This document shows positions 15,638-24,262 of a DNA stretch of 64,000 nt, one piece after another. The first letter of the stretch is position 1. Each line of letters opens with the position of its first letter. The DNA is taken from NCBI RefSeq assembly GCF_016916835.1, contig NZ_JAFFIX010000021.1, positions 62,001-126,000 on the forward strand, in the 5' to 3' direction. The notes beneath the pieces were generated by a model, which was not told where the DNA came from, did no database searches, and saw nothing but the letters and a program-made list of their open reading frames with translations. The position numbers and the translations under genes were made by a program. This DNA is from Actinacidiphila bryophytorum (GTDB lineage: Bacteria > Actinomycetota > Actinomycetes > Streptomycetales > Streptomycetaceae).

Positions 15638-18040
15638 ATGGCACATGGCGTGGTGCAGGTCACGAACCCGAGCAGTTCGCGGTGGCGCCGCCGCACAGGT
15701 GAGTACGACACGCTCGCGGCCGCCCTCGATGCGGCCGGCGACGGCGACGTGCTGACGGTGTCCCCCGGCACCTACCGGGAGAACCTGGTGATCGACCACG
15801 CGGTCACCCTGCGCTGCGCGGACGGCGCCGGCACGGTCCGCATCGCCCCGCAGTCCGGGGTGGCGCTGACGGTACGGGCGGCGGCCGGTGTGCACGACGT
15901 GCTGGTCGAGGGCCAGGACAGCACGGCGGCGGCCCTGCTGGTGGAGGACTGCGCCCCCGAGCTGACCGGGCTGCGGATCAGCACCCGTTCGGCGGTCGGC
16001 CTCGAAGTGCGCGACGGCGCCCGCCCCACGGTGCGGCGCTGCACGGTCGACAACCCCGCCGGGATCGGCATCAGCGTGCTGGACGCGGCCGGCGGCCTGT
16101 TCGAGGACTGCGAGGTCGTCTCGGCAGGGCAGAGCGGGGTCGCGGTACGCGGCGGCGGCAGCCCCCGGCTGGAGCGCTGCCGTATCCACCACGCGTCGGG
16201 CTCCGGTGTGTCCGTGACCGGTGAGCACAGCTCCGTCGAGGCGCTGGGCTGCGAGATCTACGAGATCCACGGCACGGGGCTGCACCTGTCGCAGCGGGCG
16301 TCCGGGCACCTGACCGACTGCCGGCTGCACAGGACCACGGGGGACGGCGTCTCGCTGGACTCCGACGCGGTGCTGGCGATGTCCGACTGCGACATCCACG
16401 ACATCCCCGAGAACGCCGTCGACCTGCGCGCCCGCTCGGTGCTGACGCTGACCCGCAGCACGGTGCGCCGCTTCGGCCGCAACGGCCTGTCGGTGTGGGA
16501 CCCGGGGACCCGGGCGGACGCCAACCAGTGCGAGGTCCACGACAGCACGGGCGACTACCCGGCCGTGTGGGTCAGCGACGGCGCCGTCGCCATACTGGAC
16601 GCCTGCCGGGTGCACGACGTGCCGGACGCGCTGTTCGTGCTGGACCGCGGCTCGCGCGCCGACGTCGTGGACAGCGACTTCTCGCAGATCCGCAACACCG
16701 CGGTGTCGGTGAGCGACGGGGCCAACGTCCAGCTGGACGACTGCCGGATCAGGGAGGCCGCCACCGGCGCCTGGTTCCGCGACCACGGCAGCGGCGGCAC
16801 CCTCGCGCAGGTCACCGTCGACGACACCGCGACCGGTGTGATCGTCACCAAGGGCGCCGACCCGACCCTCGACCGCTGCACGGTCACCAACGCCACCGAG
16901 TCGGGCGTGTACGTCTCGGCCGAGGGCCGCGGCACCTTCACCGGCTGCCGGGTCACCGGCAGCAAGGGCTACGGCTTCCACATCATCGACGGCTGCCGGT
17001 CCACGCTGACCCGCTGCCGCACCGAGCGCTGCGCACGCGGCGGCTACGAGTTCGCCGAGCCGGGTCCGATCACCGAGGACTGCACCAGCGACCGCGCCGC
17101 CGCCCCCGAGCCGGACCCGGTCCCGGTGGCCGCGGCGGTCGACCGGCAGCCGGCGGCCCAGTCGTACGGCCTGCTCGGCGGGGTGCCGCAGCAGCGCCCC
17201 GCACAGAGCGCACCGGCGGTGCCTGCGGCGCGGGAGAGCACCGAGGTGCTGGGCGAACTGGACGCGCTGGTCGGCCTGGACAGCGTCAAGCGCGAGGTGC
17301 GCACCCTGATCGACATGATCGCCGTGGGGCGCCGCCGCCAGGAGGCCGGGCTCAAGGCGCCCTCGCCGCGCCGCCACCTGGTCTTCACCGGCTCCCCCGG
17401 CACCGGCAAGACGACCGTGGCGCGGCTCTACGGCGAGATCCTGGCGTCGCTGGACGTGCTGGAGCGCGGCCACCTGATCGAGGTGGCCAGGGTCGACCTG
17501 GTCGGCGAGCACATCGGCTCGACGGCGATCCGCACCCAGGAGGCCTTCGAGCGGGCGCGCGGCGGGGTGCTCTTCATCGACGAGGCCTACGCGCTCGCGC
17601 CGGAGGACGCCGGACGGGACTTCGGCCGGGAGGCCATCGACACCCTGGTGAAGCTGATGGAGGACCACCGGGACGCGGTGGTGGTGATCGTGGCCGGGTA
17701 CACAGCGGAGATGGAGCGCTTCCTGGCCTCCAACCCCGGTGTGGCGTCCCGTTTCTCACGGACCATCACCTTCGGCGACTACACCTCGCAGGAGCTGCTG
17801 AGCATCGTGGAGTCGCAGGCCGCGGAGCACGAGTACCGGCTCGGCGACGACGCGGGCGAGGCGCTGCTGAAGTACTTCGCCGCGCTGCCCAAGGGTCCCG
17901 CCTTCGGCAACGGCAGGGCCGCGCGGCAGACCTTCGAGGCGATGGTGGAGCGGCACGCCATGCGGATCGCGCACGTGGCCGAGCCGACGCACGACGAACT
18001 GCAGCTGCTCTACCCGGAGGACCTGCCGGAGATCCCCTGA
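15638..18040 (+). CDS. right-handed parallel beta-helix protein fused to CbxX/CfqX-type AAA ATPase
   Basis: An 800-residue fusion. Residues about 20-490 are a pectate-lyase-like right-handed beta-helix: some twenty imperfect turns with patterns such as LEDCEVVSAG, LTDCRLHRTTGDG and LDRCTVTNATESGVYV. A linker with Pro/Ala follows, then a CbbX/EccA-like AAA domain from about 540: Walker A GSPGTGKTT, Walker B VLFIDEAYAL, and a VASRFSRTITF region for the arginine finger. Such AAA domains remodel protein complexes (Rubisco activase CbbX, EccA of type VII secretion). The beta-helix could bind a polymer or protein client. The ATG at 15638 is chosen over a GTG at 15620. Its last 31 bases overlap the convergent gene. 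Confidence 0.9.
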   Translation: MAHGVVQVTNPSSSRWRRRTGEYDTLAAALDAAGDGDVLTVSPGTYRENLVIDHAVTLRCADGAGTVRIAPQSGVALTVRAAAGVHDVLVEGQDSTAAALLVEDCAPELTGLRISTRSAVGLEVRDGARPTVRRCTVDNPAGIGISVLDAAGGLFEDCEVVSAGQSGVAVRGGGSPRLERCRIHHASGSGVSVTGEHSSVEALGCEIYEIHGTGLHLSQRASGHLTDCRLHRTTGDGVSLDSDAVLAMSDCDIHDIPENAVDLRARSVLTLTRSTVRRFGRNGLSVWDPGTRADANQCEVHDSTGDYPAVWVSDGAVAILDACRVHDVPDALFVLDRGSRADVVDSDFSQIRNTAVSVSDGANVQLDDCRIREAATGAWFRDHGSGGTLAQVTVDDTATGVIVTKGADPTLDRCTVTNATESGVYVSAEGRGTFTGCRVTGSKGYGFHIIDGCRSTLTRCRTERCARGGYEFAEPGPITEDCTSDRAAAPEPDPVPVAAAVDRQPAAQSYGLLGGVPQQRPAQSAPAVPAARESTEVLGELDALVGLDSVKREVRTLIDMIAVGRRRQEAGLKAPSPRRHLVFTGSPGTGKTTVARLYGEILASLDVLERGHLIEVARVDLVGEHIGSTAIRTQEAFERARGGVLFIDEAYALAPEDAGRDFGREAIDTLVKLMEDHRDAVVVIVAGYTAEMERFLASNPGVASRFSRTITFGDYTSQELLSIVESQAAEHEYRLGDDAGEALLKYFAALPKGPAFGNGRAARQTFEAMVERHAMRIAHVAEPTHDELQLLYPEDLPEIP

Positions 18041-20397
18041 GCGGGCAGCGCCTTGCCGCCCGCGGGCAGCAGCCTGGCCAGCAGCGCGGCCCGCTCACGG
18101 GCGAAGGCCGGGTCGGCCTGGAAGTCGGAGTGGCCGCGTACGGGCTCGGGCAGCGGGTGGCTCACGCTGCGGCCGTAGGCCGCGGGGTCGAGCAGCGGGC
18201 CGCGGTCCACGCCGCCCTCGCCTGCGGTGCCGCGGATGCCGACCGGGCCGCCGATCGGATCGGTGCGCCGCCACAGGTTGCGCCAGGCGTGCATGTCGTG
18301 GTGCAGGCCGTCCAGCGGCTGCTGCCCGAAGTAGGCGGGGAACCAGCGGCCGTACAGCCGGGTCAGCGGGCAGCCGTAGGTGAGCAGGGCGACCCGGCCG
18401 CGGGTGGCGGGGTCGAGCTGCCAGACCGCGGCGGCGGACAGCACACTGCCCTGCGAGTGGCCGGACAGGATGATCCGCCCGCCGGTCCGCGCGGTCCACG
18501 ACTCCATCCGCCAGCTGAGGTCGGGCACCGCGCGCTCGGCATAGCAGGGCGGCGCGAAGGGGTGGGCCGCGCGCGGCCAGAACGTGCCGACGTCCCACAG
18601 GATGCCGACCGTGCGCCGGGCCGCCGGGTCGCGGTAGGCGCGGCGGCCGAGCGCCACCAGCGCGACGACGCCCGCGCCGACCAGCCACGAGCCCAGCGCC
18701 TGCGCGGCCCTGGCCGCCGCCGACACCGCGGCTGGCGCGTCGGCCGCCCGGTCCCCCGGCGTGCCGCCGCCGGTCAGGGCGCCGGTGACCGCGGCCGCCC
18801 CGAGCACGAAGGCCGCCGCGCACACCACGGCGACGAGCAGCGGTGCGCTGTCGGTCAGCCGGGCACGCGCCACGGCCGCGGCGATCTGCCGGGTGCGGGC
18901 GGGGCGGTGCTGCTCATCGGGATAGGCCGCTTCGACCTCCCCGCACAGCGCACGCTCCCGCCCGTGCAGCCGCCAGGCCACGGCGGCGCCGGCCACCGCG
19001 AGCAGCGCGAGCACCAGCGGGATCACCGAGGCCTCCCACGTGAGTACGGCGGGCGGCCCGGCCAGCGGACTGCCCGCCTCCCCCGGGGTGCGCCCCCGGT
19101 CCAGCCAGTCCGCGGCGCGCTGCGCCCCCCCGCCGGTGAGCACCCCGCCCAGCCCGCACGCGAGCAGGCCGACGGCCGGCCCCGCGAGCCCGCTCAGCGC
19201 CACGGGACGCGGCGGCTCCCCCGGGTCCCCTTGCCCGGCTCCGGTGTCCGTGTCCGCCTGCGCCGGTACGGACTCCGGTGGGGGTGAGCGGTACAGGAGG
19301 GCGGCCAGCAGGGCCAGGGCCGCGATCAGGGCGCCCTGGAGGACCGTCAGGACGATGAAGGCCTGGGCGGTGGGGAGGCGGCCCGTCGCGGTCCAGGCGG
19401 GGCGGTGCCAGGCCGCGTAGCAGGCAGCGGCGGCCAGCGCCGCGGCGGACGCGGCGAGCAGGGCGCGGCTGGAGCGGTGGTCGGTGGCGTCGTCCAGGCC
19501 CGCCTCGCTGCGTGCGGCGCGGCAGGTGACGGCGACCGCGGCGAGGGCGAGGCAGCAGATCAGCCCCGCCAGTGCCCAGCCGAGGGCACGCAGCGGTACG
19601 GAGGCGCCGCCGTGGTCGTGGCGAAGCGCGGGCACGGTGACCGCGGCGGCCACGGTCAGGAGGCCCGCCGCGGTGTGGGCGGCGCGCAGCCGGGCGACGG
19701 AGCGGCGGCCGTACCAGAAGCCCGGCAGGGCCAGCGACGGTGTGCCGGGGCCGGCGGCGGCCCCGGGTGCGGGGCGCTGGGACTCGTACGCGGACCAGGT
19801 CCGGTGCGAGAGCCACCACAGCAGCGCGGTCAGCGCGGCGGGCACCAGCGCGGCCAGTGCGAGCCTGCGGCCCGGTTCGCTCCACCAGCCGCCGCTCCCG
19901 GCCGCCGCGAAGCCGAGCCAGGAGCTGCCGCGTACGCACCGGGGGCTGCCCGCGCACTGCCAGCCGACGAGGTCGAGCGCCACCTCGCAGGCGGCGGCGA
20001 CCAGCAGCACCGTCAGGGTGAGGGCGAGCAGCCGCACGGCGGCCCCATAGCCGCGGGAGAGGGTGCGCCGGTGCGAGGGCGGCCGCATCCAGTGCGCGAG
20101 GTTGGCGACCATGAAGGGGAGCAGCAGCAGCCACAGCGCCCTGCTGCCGTTGCCCGAGGTGAGGTTGGACCAGCAGTAGGCCTCGGGCACGGGGGCTTCG
20201 CGGTGCTGCTCGGGGTGCTCCTCGGCGTCGGCGTCGCAGGCGCGGCGGTGGACGCCTGCCGTGTCGTCGCCGGCCAGGCACACAGTGCGCGGGTCGTCGA
20301 GCATGCGTTCAGGCGTGGTGCCGCCGACGCCGTGCACCAGGAGTTCCAGGGCCAGTGGCGGCCGCGGGGCCGCTTCTGCGTCCGTCCCGACCGTCAC
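18010..20397 (-). CDS. large membrane protein with alpha/beta-hydrolase (lipase/PGAP1-like) domain
   Basis: A 795-residue protein. The N-terminus LALELLVHGVGGTTPERML resembles the HGxGG oxyanion strand of lipases. It is followed by about ten membrane helices interrupted by loops, and then a cytoplasmic catalytic part with GGRIILSGHSQGSVLSA near residue 650, where GHSQG is the serine-nucleophile elbow, plus LLTYGCPLTRLYGRWFP. The split arrangement (hydrolase strand, membrane block, nucleophile) is odd but consistent along the frame. It is probably a membrane esterase or lipase of unknown substrate. GTG start with GGGAGG three bases upstream. It overlaps the AAA gene by 31 bases at the 3' end. 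Confidence 0.75.
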   Translation of the reverse strand: MTVGTDAEAAPRPPLALELLVHGVGGTTPERMLDDPRTVCLAGDDTAGVHRRACDADAEEHPEQHREAPVPEAYCWSNLTSGNGSRALWLLLLPFMVANLAHWMRPPSHRRTLSRGYGAAVRLLALTLTVLLVAAACEVALDLVGWQCAGSPRCVRGSSWLGFAAAGSGGWWSEPGRRLALAALVPAALTALLWWLSHRTWSAYESQRPAPGAAAGPGTPSLALPGFWYGRRSVARLRAAHTAAGLLTVAAAVTVPALRHDHGGASVPLRALGWALAGLICCLALAAVAVTCRAARSEAGLDDATDHRSSRALLAASAAALAAAACYAAWHRPAWTATGRLPTAQAFIVLTVLQGALIAALALLAALLYRSPPPESVPAQADTDTGAGQGDPGEPPRPVALSGLAGPAVGLLACGLGGVLTGGGAQRAADWLDRGRTPGEAGSPLAGPPAVLTWEASVIPLVLALLAVAGAAVAWRLHGRERALCGEVEAAYPDEQHRPARTRQIAAAVARARLTDSAPLLVAVVCAAAFVLGAAAVTGALTGGGTPGDRAADAPAAVSAAARAAQALGSWLVGAGVVALVALGRRAYRDPAARRTVGILWDVGTFWPRAAHPFAPPCYAERAVPDLSWRMESWTARTGGRIILSGHSQGSVLSAAAVWQLDPATRGRVALLTYGCPLTRLYGRWFPAYFGQQPLDGLHHDMHAWRNLWRRTDPIGGPVGIRGTAGEGGVDRGPLLDPAAYGRSVSHPLPEPVRGHSDFQADPAFARERAALLARLLPAGGKALPAQGISGRSSG

Positions 20398-20640
20398 GTG
20401 TGCCTCCCGCGTCCCGTCCTCCCCGGGTCACTGCCCGTACCGGCCGCGGGTCAGCCCTCGGCGGCGCCGTACGTGCCGCAATCGTGATGCGCGGCGGGTT
20501 CCGCGGGCATGCTCAGGGGCGGCAAAGGACTTCCGACCCGTGGCCCGGCATACACCGCGGGGCGCGGTGCGTGGAAGGATGACCGCAGCGCGCCGGTAGA
20601 CGGCATCGCACACAACGAGACGGACGATACGAGGTCACGG

Positions 20641-21468
20641 GTGAGCGACAACCAGAACCTCCTTGCGGAGCAGCGCCGGGCACTGATCCTGGACGAGGTA
20701 CGCCGACGCGGCGGAGTGCGCGTCAACGAACTGACCCGCAGGCTCAACGTGTCGGACATGACGGTGCGCCGCGACCTGGACGCACTGGCACGGCAGGGCG
20801 TCGTGGAGAAGGTCCACGGCGGCGCGGTGCCGGTGGTCGAGGCGAGCAGCCACGAGCCGGGCTTCGAGGCGAAGTCGGGCCTGGAGCTGGGTGCGAAGGA
20901 GGCCATCGCGACGGCCGCGGCGGCACTGGTTCCGCCGGGCAGCGCGATCGCCCTGGCGGGCGGTACGACCGCCTACGCGCTGGCGCACCACCTGCTGGAC
21001 GTGCCGGACCTGACCGTGGTGACCAACTCGGTGCGGGTGGCGGACGTCTTCCAGTCCGGCCAGCGGCGGCCCGGTGCGAACCACGCGGAGGCCACGGCCA
21101 CCGTGGTGATCACCGGCGGGGTGCGCACCCCGTCCGAGACGCTGGTCGGCCCGGTGGCCGACCGTGCCATCCAGGCACTGCACTTCGACCTGCTCTTCCT
21201 GGGCGTGCACGGCATCTCGGTGGAGGCGGGCCTGTCCACGCCGAACCTGGCGGAGGCCGAGACGAACCGCCACTTCGTGCGCTCGGCGCGCCGGGTCGTG
21301 GTGATCGCGGACCACACCAAGTGGGGCACGGTGGGCCTGAGTTCCTTCGCCGCACTGGAGGACGTGGACACCCTGGTGACGGACGCGGGCATCCCCGAGG
21401 TGCTGCGGGCGGAGATCTCGGAGCATCTGGCGGACCTGATCGTGGCGGGCGAGCCGACAGAGAGCTAG
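20641..21468 (+). CDS. DeoR/GlpR-family transcriptional regulator
   Basis: A 275-residue regulator. The N-terminal winged helix has QRRALILDEVRRRGGVRV, then LNVSDMTVRRDLDALARQG, the DeoR signature, and KVHGGAVP. The sugar-phosphate isomerase-like effector domain has ALAGGTTAYALAHHL, FLGVHGISVEAGLSTPN and VVIADHTKWG. The effector should be a phosphorylated sugar or polyol. GTG at 20641 has GAGG seven bases upstream; the longer frame is not protein-like. It stands alone, with no sugar operon next to it, and is followed by a terminator. Confidence 0.92.
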   Translation: MSDNQNLLAEQRRALILDEVRRRGGVRVNELTRRLNVSDMTVRRDLDALARQGVVEKVHGGAVPVVEASSHEPGFEAKSGLELGAKEAIATAAAALVPPGSAIALAGGTTAYALAHHLLDVPDLTVVTNSVRVADVFQSGQRRPGANHAEATATVVITGGVRTPSETLVGPVADRAIQALHFDLLFLGVHGISVEAGLSTPNLAEAETNRHFVRSARRVVVIADHTKWGTVGLSSFAALEDVDTLVTDAGIPEVLRAEISEHLADLIVAGEPTES

Positions 21469-21485
21469 GGACGGCGCAAGAGAAG

Positions 21486-21511
21486 GGGGCGTGGCGCAGG
21501 CGCCACGCCCC
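21486..21511. terminator. bidirectional terminator after deoR-type gene
   Basis: GGGGCGTGGCG, a CAGG loop and CGCCACGCCCC form a perfect 11-bp stem. It lies 17 bases after the regulator stop and 18 bases before the stop of the convergent gene. Confidence 0.75.
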
Positions 21512-21529
21512 TCGTGCCGGCCGCAGGGC

Positions 21530-21916
21530 TCAGCCGGTGATCCAGGACCAGGCGCGGCCGGGGGCCAGCAGGACCAGGACGACCGCGACGACCAGGACGA
21601 TGCCGGCCAGCGCGCGCAGCCTGCGGGTGGAGTCGGTCATCGGCGGCTTGGGCGGGCGGTTGTCGGGCCGCCAGGCAGCGGCGGCCTGGGAGGGGGTGTG
21701 CGGCGGCTGCGGGCGGCGGCGCACCCAGCGGCGCGGTTCGGCCTCGGCGGCGCGCTCGTCCTCCTCGCGCAGCCGGCGGGCGACGATCCTGGCCCTGGCC
21801 GACGGCTCCTTGGGCGCGCTGGCCCGTATCGCACGCTCCGAGTCGTTGGCGAACTGCTCCCATACGTCGTCGGGCAGCGACGGCTCCTCGGCCGCGGGTG
21901 ATGGTTCGGTGGTCAC
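21530..21916 (-). CDS. tail-anchored hypothetical protein, 128 aa
   Basis: Not recognised. The acidic N-terminus EEPSLPDDVWEQFANDSERAI is followed by a basic middle (ARARIVARRLREEDERAA) and a single C-terminal helix, LAGIVLVVAVVLVLLAPG. The cytoplasmic domain with a tail anchor is a common layout for small Streptomyces proteins of unknown role. GTG at 21916 is preceded by GAGAG. The frame continues upstream for 20 codons without a better start. Confidence 0.65.
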   Translation of the reverse strand: MTTEPSPAAEEPSLPDDVWEQFANDSERAIRASAPKEPSARARIVARRLREEDERAAEAEPRRWVRRRPQPPHTPSQAAAAWRPDNRPPKPPMTDSTRRLRALAGIVLVVAVVLVLLAPGRAWSWITG

Positions 21917-21995
21917 TCTGTGCTCTCGTCTCGTCCAGGCATGGCCGGGGCGGGCGAGCTGCACGCGGTCCCCCAACCGGCGAATCGATACTTCC

Positions 21996-22029
21996 TGTCA
22001 CTTCTACCCGCCCGGCACCGGAAGTGACA
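21996..22029. promoter_or_regulatory. inverted repeat between two minus-strand genes
   Basis: TGTCACTTC (21996-22004) and GAAGTGACA (22021-22029) are perfect inverted repeats 16 bases apart, with TACTT/AAGTA extending the pairing after a small bulge. It lies between the stop of the 472-residue membrane protein gene and the start of the tail-anchored protein gene, so it could be a terminator or an operator. Confidence 0.4.
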
Positions 22030-22063
22030 AGTACGGTCCCGGCCGCCCCCGCGGGCAGCGGCC

Positions 22064-23482
22064 TCAGCGGTATTCGGCGAGCCGCGGCCGTACGCCGACG
22101 AGCACGAGGGCCGCGGCCAGGCCGAGCCCTCCCGCGGGCACCACCGGCCAGCCGTCCAGCGAGCTGCGGGCGTCGCCGGCGTGGGCGGAGAAGTCGTCCA
22201 GCTGCCGGGCCGCGAGCTTGTCGAGGGTGGTCGCGAAGTCCCAGAAGTCGAAGGCCACGTCTCCGCGGCCGACCTCGGTGAGGACCGCCGCGGCCTGCTC
22301 GGTGTCGCCGGACCGCTTCAGGGCGCGCAGCCTGGTGTCGTCCGCCCGGAAGTGGCCGTAGCGGGCCAGCACGTCCTGGTAGGCGGGGCGCTCGGCCCCG
22401 GTGGCGTAGCCGGCCGGTGCGAGCAGGGTGTCGAGGCGTTTGACGAGGCCGTCGAACTGCTTCTGGTCGGCGGCGCCGAAGGCCGTGTCGTGGACGAACC
22501 AGCGGCTCTCGGACGCCGCCGCCTGCGCGGCGACCGCGCGGGCCTCGGCCAGCCGGGTCCAGGGCCGCAGCCCCTGCCCGTCGGCGGCGTTCACCGCGTC
22601 GGCGGTGGCGGACAGCGCGAGACCGCCGGCGAGGGTCACGGCGACCGCCGCGGCGGTCGCGGCCAGCAGCGCCGGGTTGAAGCGCCTGCGGTATTCGCGC
22701 GCCATGTCCCACTGCCACCACAGCAGCACCGCGATCGCGGCCAGGCCCACTCCCCAGACGACCAGGGTCCAGCGGGCGGCGGCGTCGTGGGCCGCGGCGC
22801 GCTGGTCGTCGGCCTGCCGCTGGTAGGCCGCGGACAGCGCGTCGGCGGCGGGCAGCAGCTGGTCGTGCATGACGTTGCCCGCCTGAACGTTCATGGCGAC
22901 GGCGAAGCGCGGCGGGTGGCCCGCGACCGGGTCGGGGTCCTGCTCGGCGACGTAGGCGGCCCGGCCGCTGAGGTCGTCGTAGCGGCCGAGGCCGTTGAGC
23001 AGGTCGGCGACCGCCTGCCCCTGGTCGCGGTCGGCGCCGAGCTGCCGCAGCAGGTCGCTGACCTGGCCGCGGCGCTGCTGTGCGGTGATCAGGGCGTTGA
23101 GCTGGTTGCCGACGATGACGTCAGGGTCGTTCGCGGAGTGGCCGGGTGCGAGGGTGTCGGCGCGCTGCGCGTCGAGGTCGGCGAGCGCGAAGCGCAGCTG
23201 GACGGCGACCGCGGCCCGTTCCGTGACGGTGGTGCGCAGCCGGGCGGTGTCGTGCCGCACGCCGGCCGCGCCGACCACGGCGACCGTGCACAGCGCGCCG
23301 AGCACGGCCAGGGACGCGACGGTGCGGACGCCGAGCCGGCGCGGGCCGGCGCCCAGCAGCCGCAGCCGCCGGCGCGGCCGGTACGACTCCGGCCTGACCG
23401 CGGGAGCGGGGGCGGTGGCGGTGGCCGCCGGGGCCGTGGCCTCCGCCGGCGCCGTTGCCGTTGCCGTCTGAGACGTCGTCAT
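22064..23482 (-). CDS. membrane protein with extracytoplasmic four-helix-bundle region
   Basis: A 472-residue protein. After an Ala/Thr/Pro-rich start there is a helix near 52-74, a helical outside domain of about 165 residues (AVAVQLRFALADLDAQRAD ... RGQVSDLLRQLG), two helices near 240-310, a second helical outside domain, and a final helix near 445-465. The loops resemble the sensor bundles of chemoreceptors, but no kinase, HAMP output or methylation region follows. It may be a sensor subunit acting with a partner, or a structural protein. Located about 130 bases downstream of the cytochrome gene on the same strand. Confidence 0.68.
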   Translation of the reverse strand: MTTSQTATATAPAEATAPAATATAPAPAVRPESYRPRRRLRLLGAGPRRLGVRTVASLAVLGALCTVAVVGAAGVRHDTARLRTTVTERAAVAVQLRFALADLDAQRADTLAPGHSANDPDVIVGNQLNALITAQQRRGQVSDLLRQLGADRDQGQAVADLLNGLGRYDDLSGRAAYVAEQDPDPVAGHPPRFAVAMNVQAGNVMHDQLLPAADALSAAYQRQADDQRAAAHDAAARWTLVVWGVGLAAIAVLLWWQWDMAREYRRRFNPALLAATAAAVAVTLAGGLALSATADAVNAADGQGLRPWTRLAEARAVAAQAAASESRWFVHDTAFGAADQKQFDGLVKRLDTLLAPAGYATGAERPAYQDVLARYGHFRADDTRLRALKRSGDTEQAAAVLTEVGRGDVAFDFWDFATTLDKLAARQLDDFSAHAGDARSSLDGWPVVPAGGLGLAAALVLVGVRPRLAEYR

Positions 23483-23611
23483 ACCGCGAAGCTAGGCGCG
23501 GGCCGCGAAAGCCCGGTGTCCCCGGGGCGACCGCCGGGTGTCCTGGCCGTAACAGAACCGCAGCGAAGCCGTGGGGACCGCCGCCCGTGCCGGGCGCGGG
23601 CCGACGCGGTG

Positions 23612-24262
23612 TCAGGGGCCTTCCGCGGGCGGGTCCTGCGGCGCCTCCGCACGCCACAGCGGGTGCTCCTCGCGTGCCCACCAGCGCGGCACGTAGCCGG
23701 TGCGCAGTCCGCGCCGCGCCTCCGGGTCGATGCCGGCGAACCACACGTGCCCGGTGATGCCCGCGGCGAAGGCCAGCGCGAGCCAGTCGTGCACGAAGGT
23801 CGAGCCGGTGCGCCACACCAGCGGGGACAGCCGGGGGAACCACATGAGCACCCCGGTGCCCGCCATGATCAGCAGCGCGCCGGTGGCGAAGGCGGCATAG
23901 AGCTTCTGGCCTGCGTTGAACTTGCCCGCAAGGCTGGGCTCCCGGCGCCGGCGGCGCAGGGCGGTGCCCAGCCAGCGCCAGTCGTGCGGGAAGAAGCGGC
24001 CGAGGCGGCCCAGGTCGCTGCGGAAGGCCCGGGAGAGCAGGCCGAGCAACACCGGCGCGGGCACCGCGATCCCGGAGTACTCATGCAGGGTGACCAGGGT
24101 CCTGCGGCGGCCGACGATCTCGGCGAGCGGCGGGAAGTACAGGCAGGCGCCGGTCAGCACGCACACGCCGAGCAGCCAGCTCACCGAGCGGTGCACCCAC
24201 TTCTCGGCGGGGGTGAAGCGGCGCAGCCTGGTGGTCAGGGTGTCACGAGGTGGGGTCATCAC
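23612..24262 (-). CDS. cytochrome b561/formate-dehydrogenase-gamma-like membrane subunit
   Basis: A 216-residue protein with four membrane helices. Histidines suited to haem ligation lie in EKWVHRSVSWLLG, LVTLHEYSGIA, FVHDWLALAF and GITGHVWF. It overlaps the upstream molybdopterin oxidoreductase gene by 20 bases, so the two are co-translated. It probably passes electrons between the quinone pool and that enzyme, like YedZ for YedY, though it belongs to the di-haem b561 type. Confidence 0.82.
   Translation of the reverse strand: MMTPPRDTLTTRLRRFTPAEKWVHRSVSWLLGVCVLTGACLYFPPLAEIVGRRRTLVTLHEYSGIAVPAPVLLGLLSRAFRSDLGRLGRFFPHDWRWLGTALRRRRREPSLAGKFNAGQKLYAAFATGALLIMAGTGVLMWFPRLSPLVWRTGSTFVHDWLALAFAAGITGHVWFAGIDPEARRGLRTGYVPRWWAREEHPLWRAEAPQDPPAEGP

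Noticed and set aside
16495-19287. 930-codon plus-strand frame across the AAA and esterase genes
   Set aside because: It runs out of frame through a recognised gene and antisense through another; Arg/Gly-rich with no domain.
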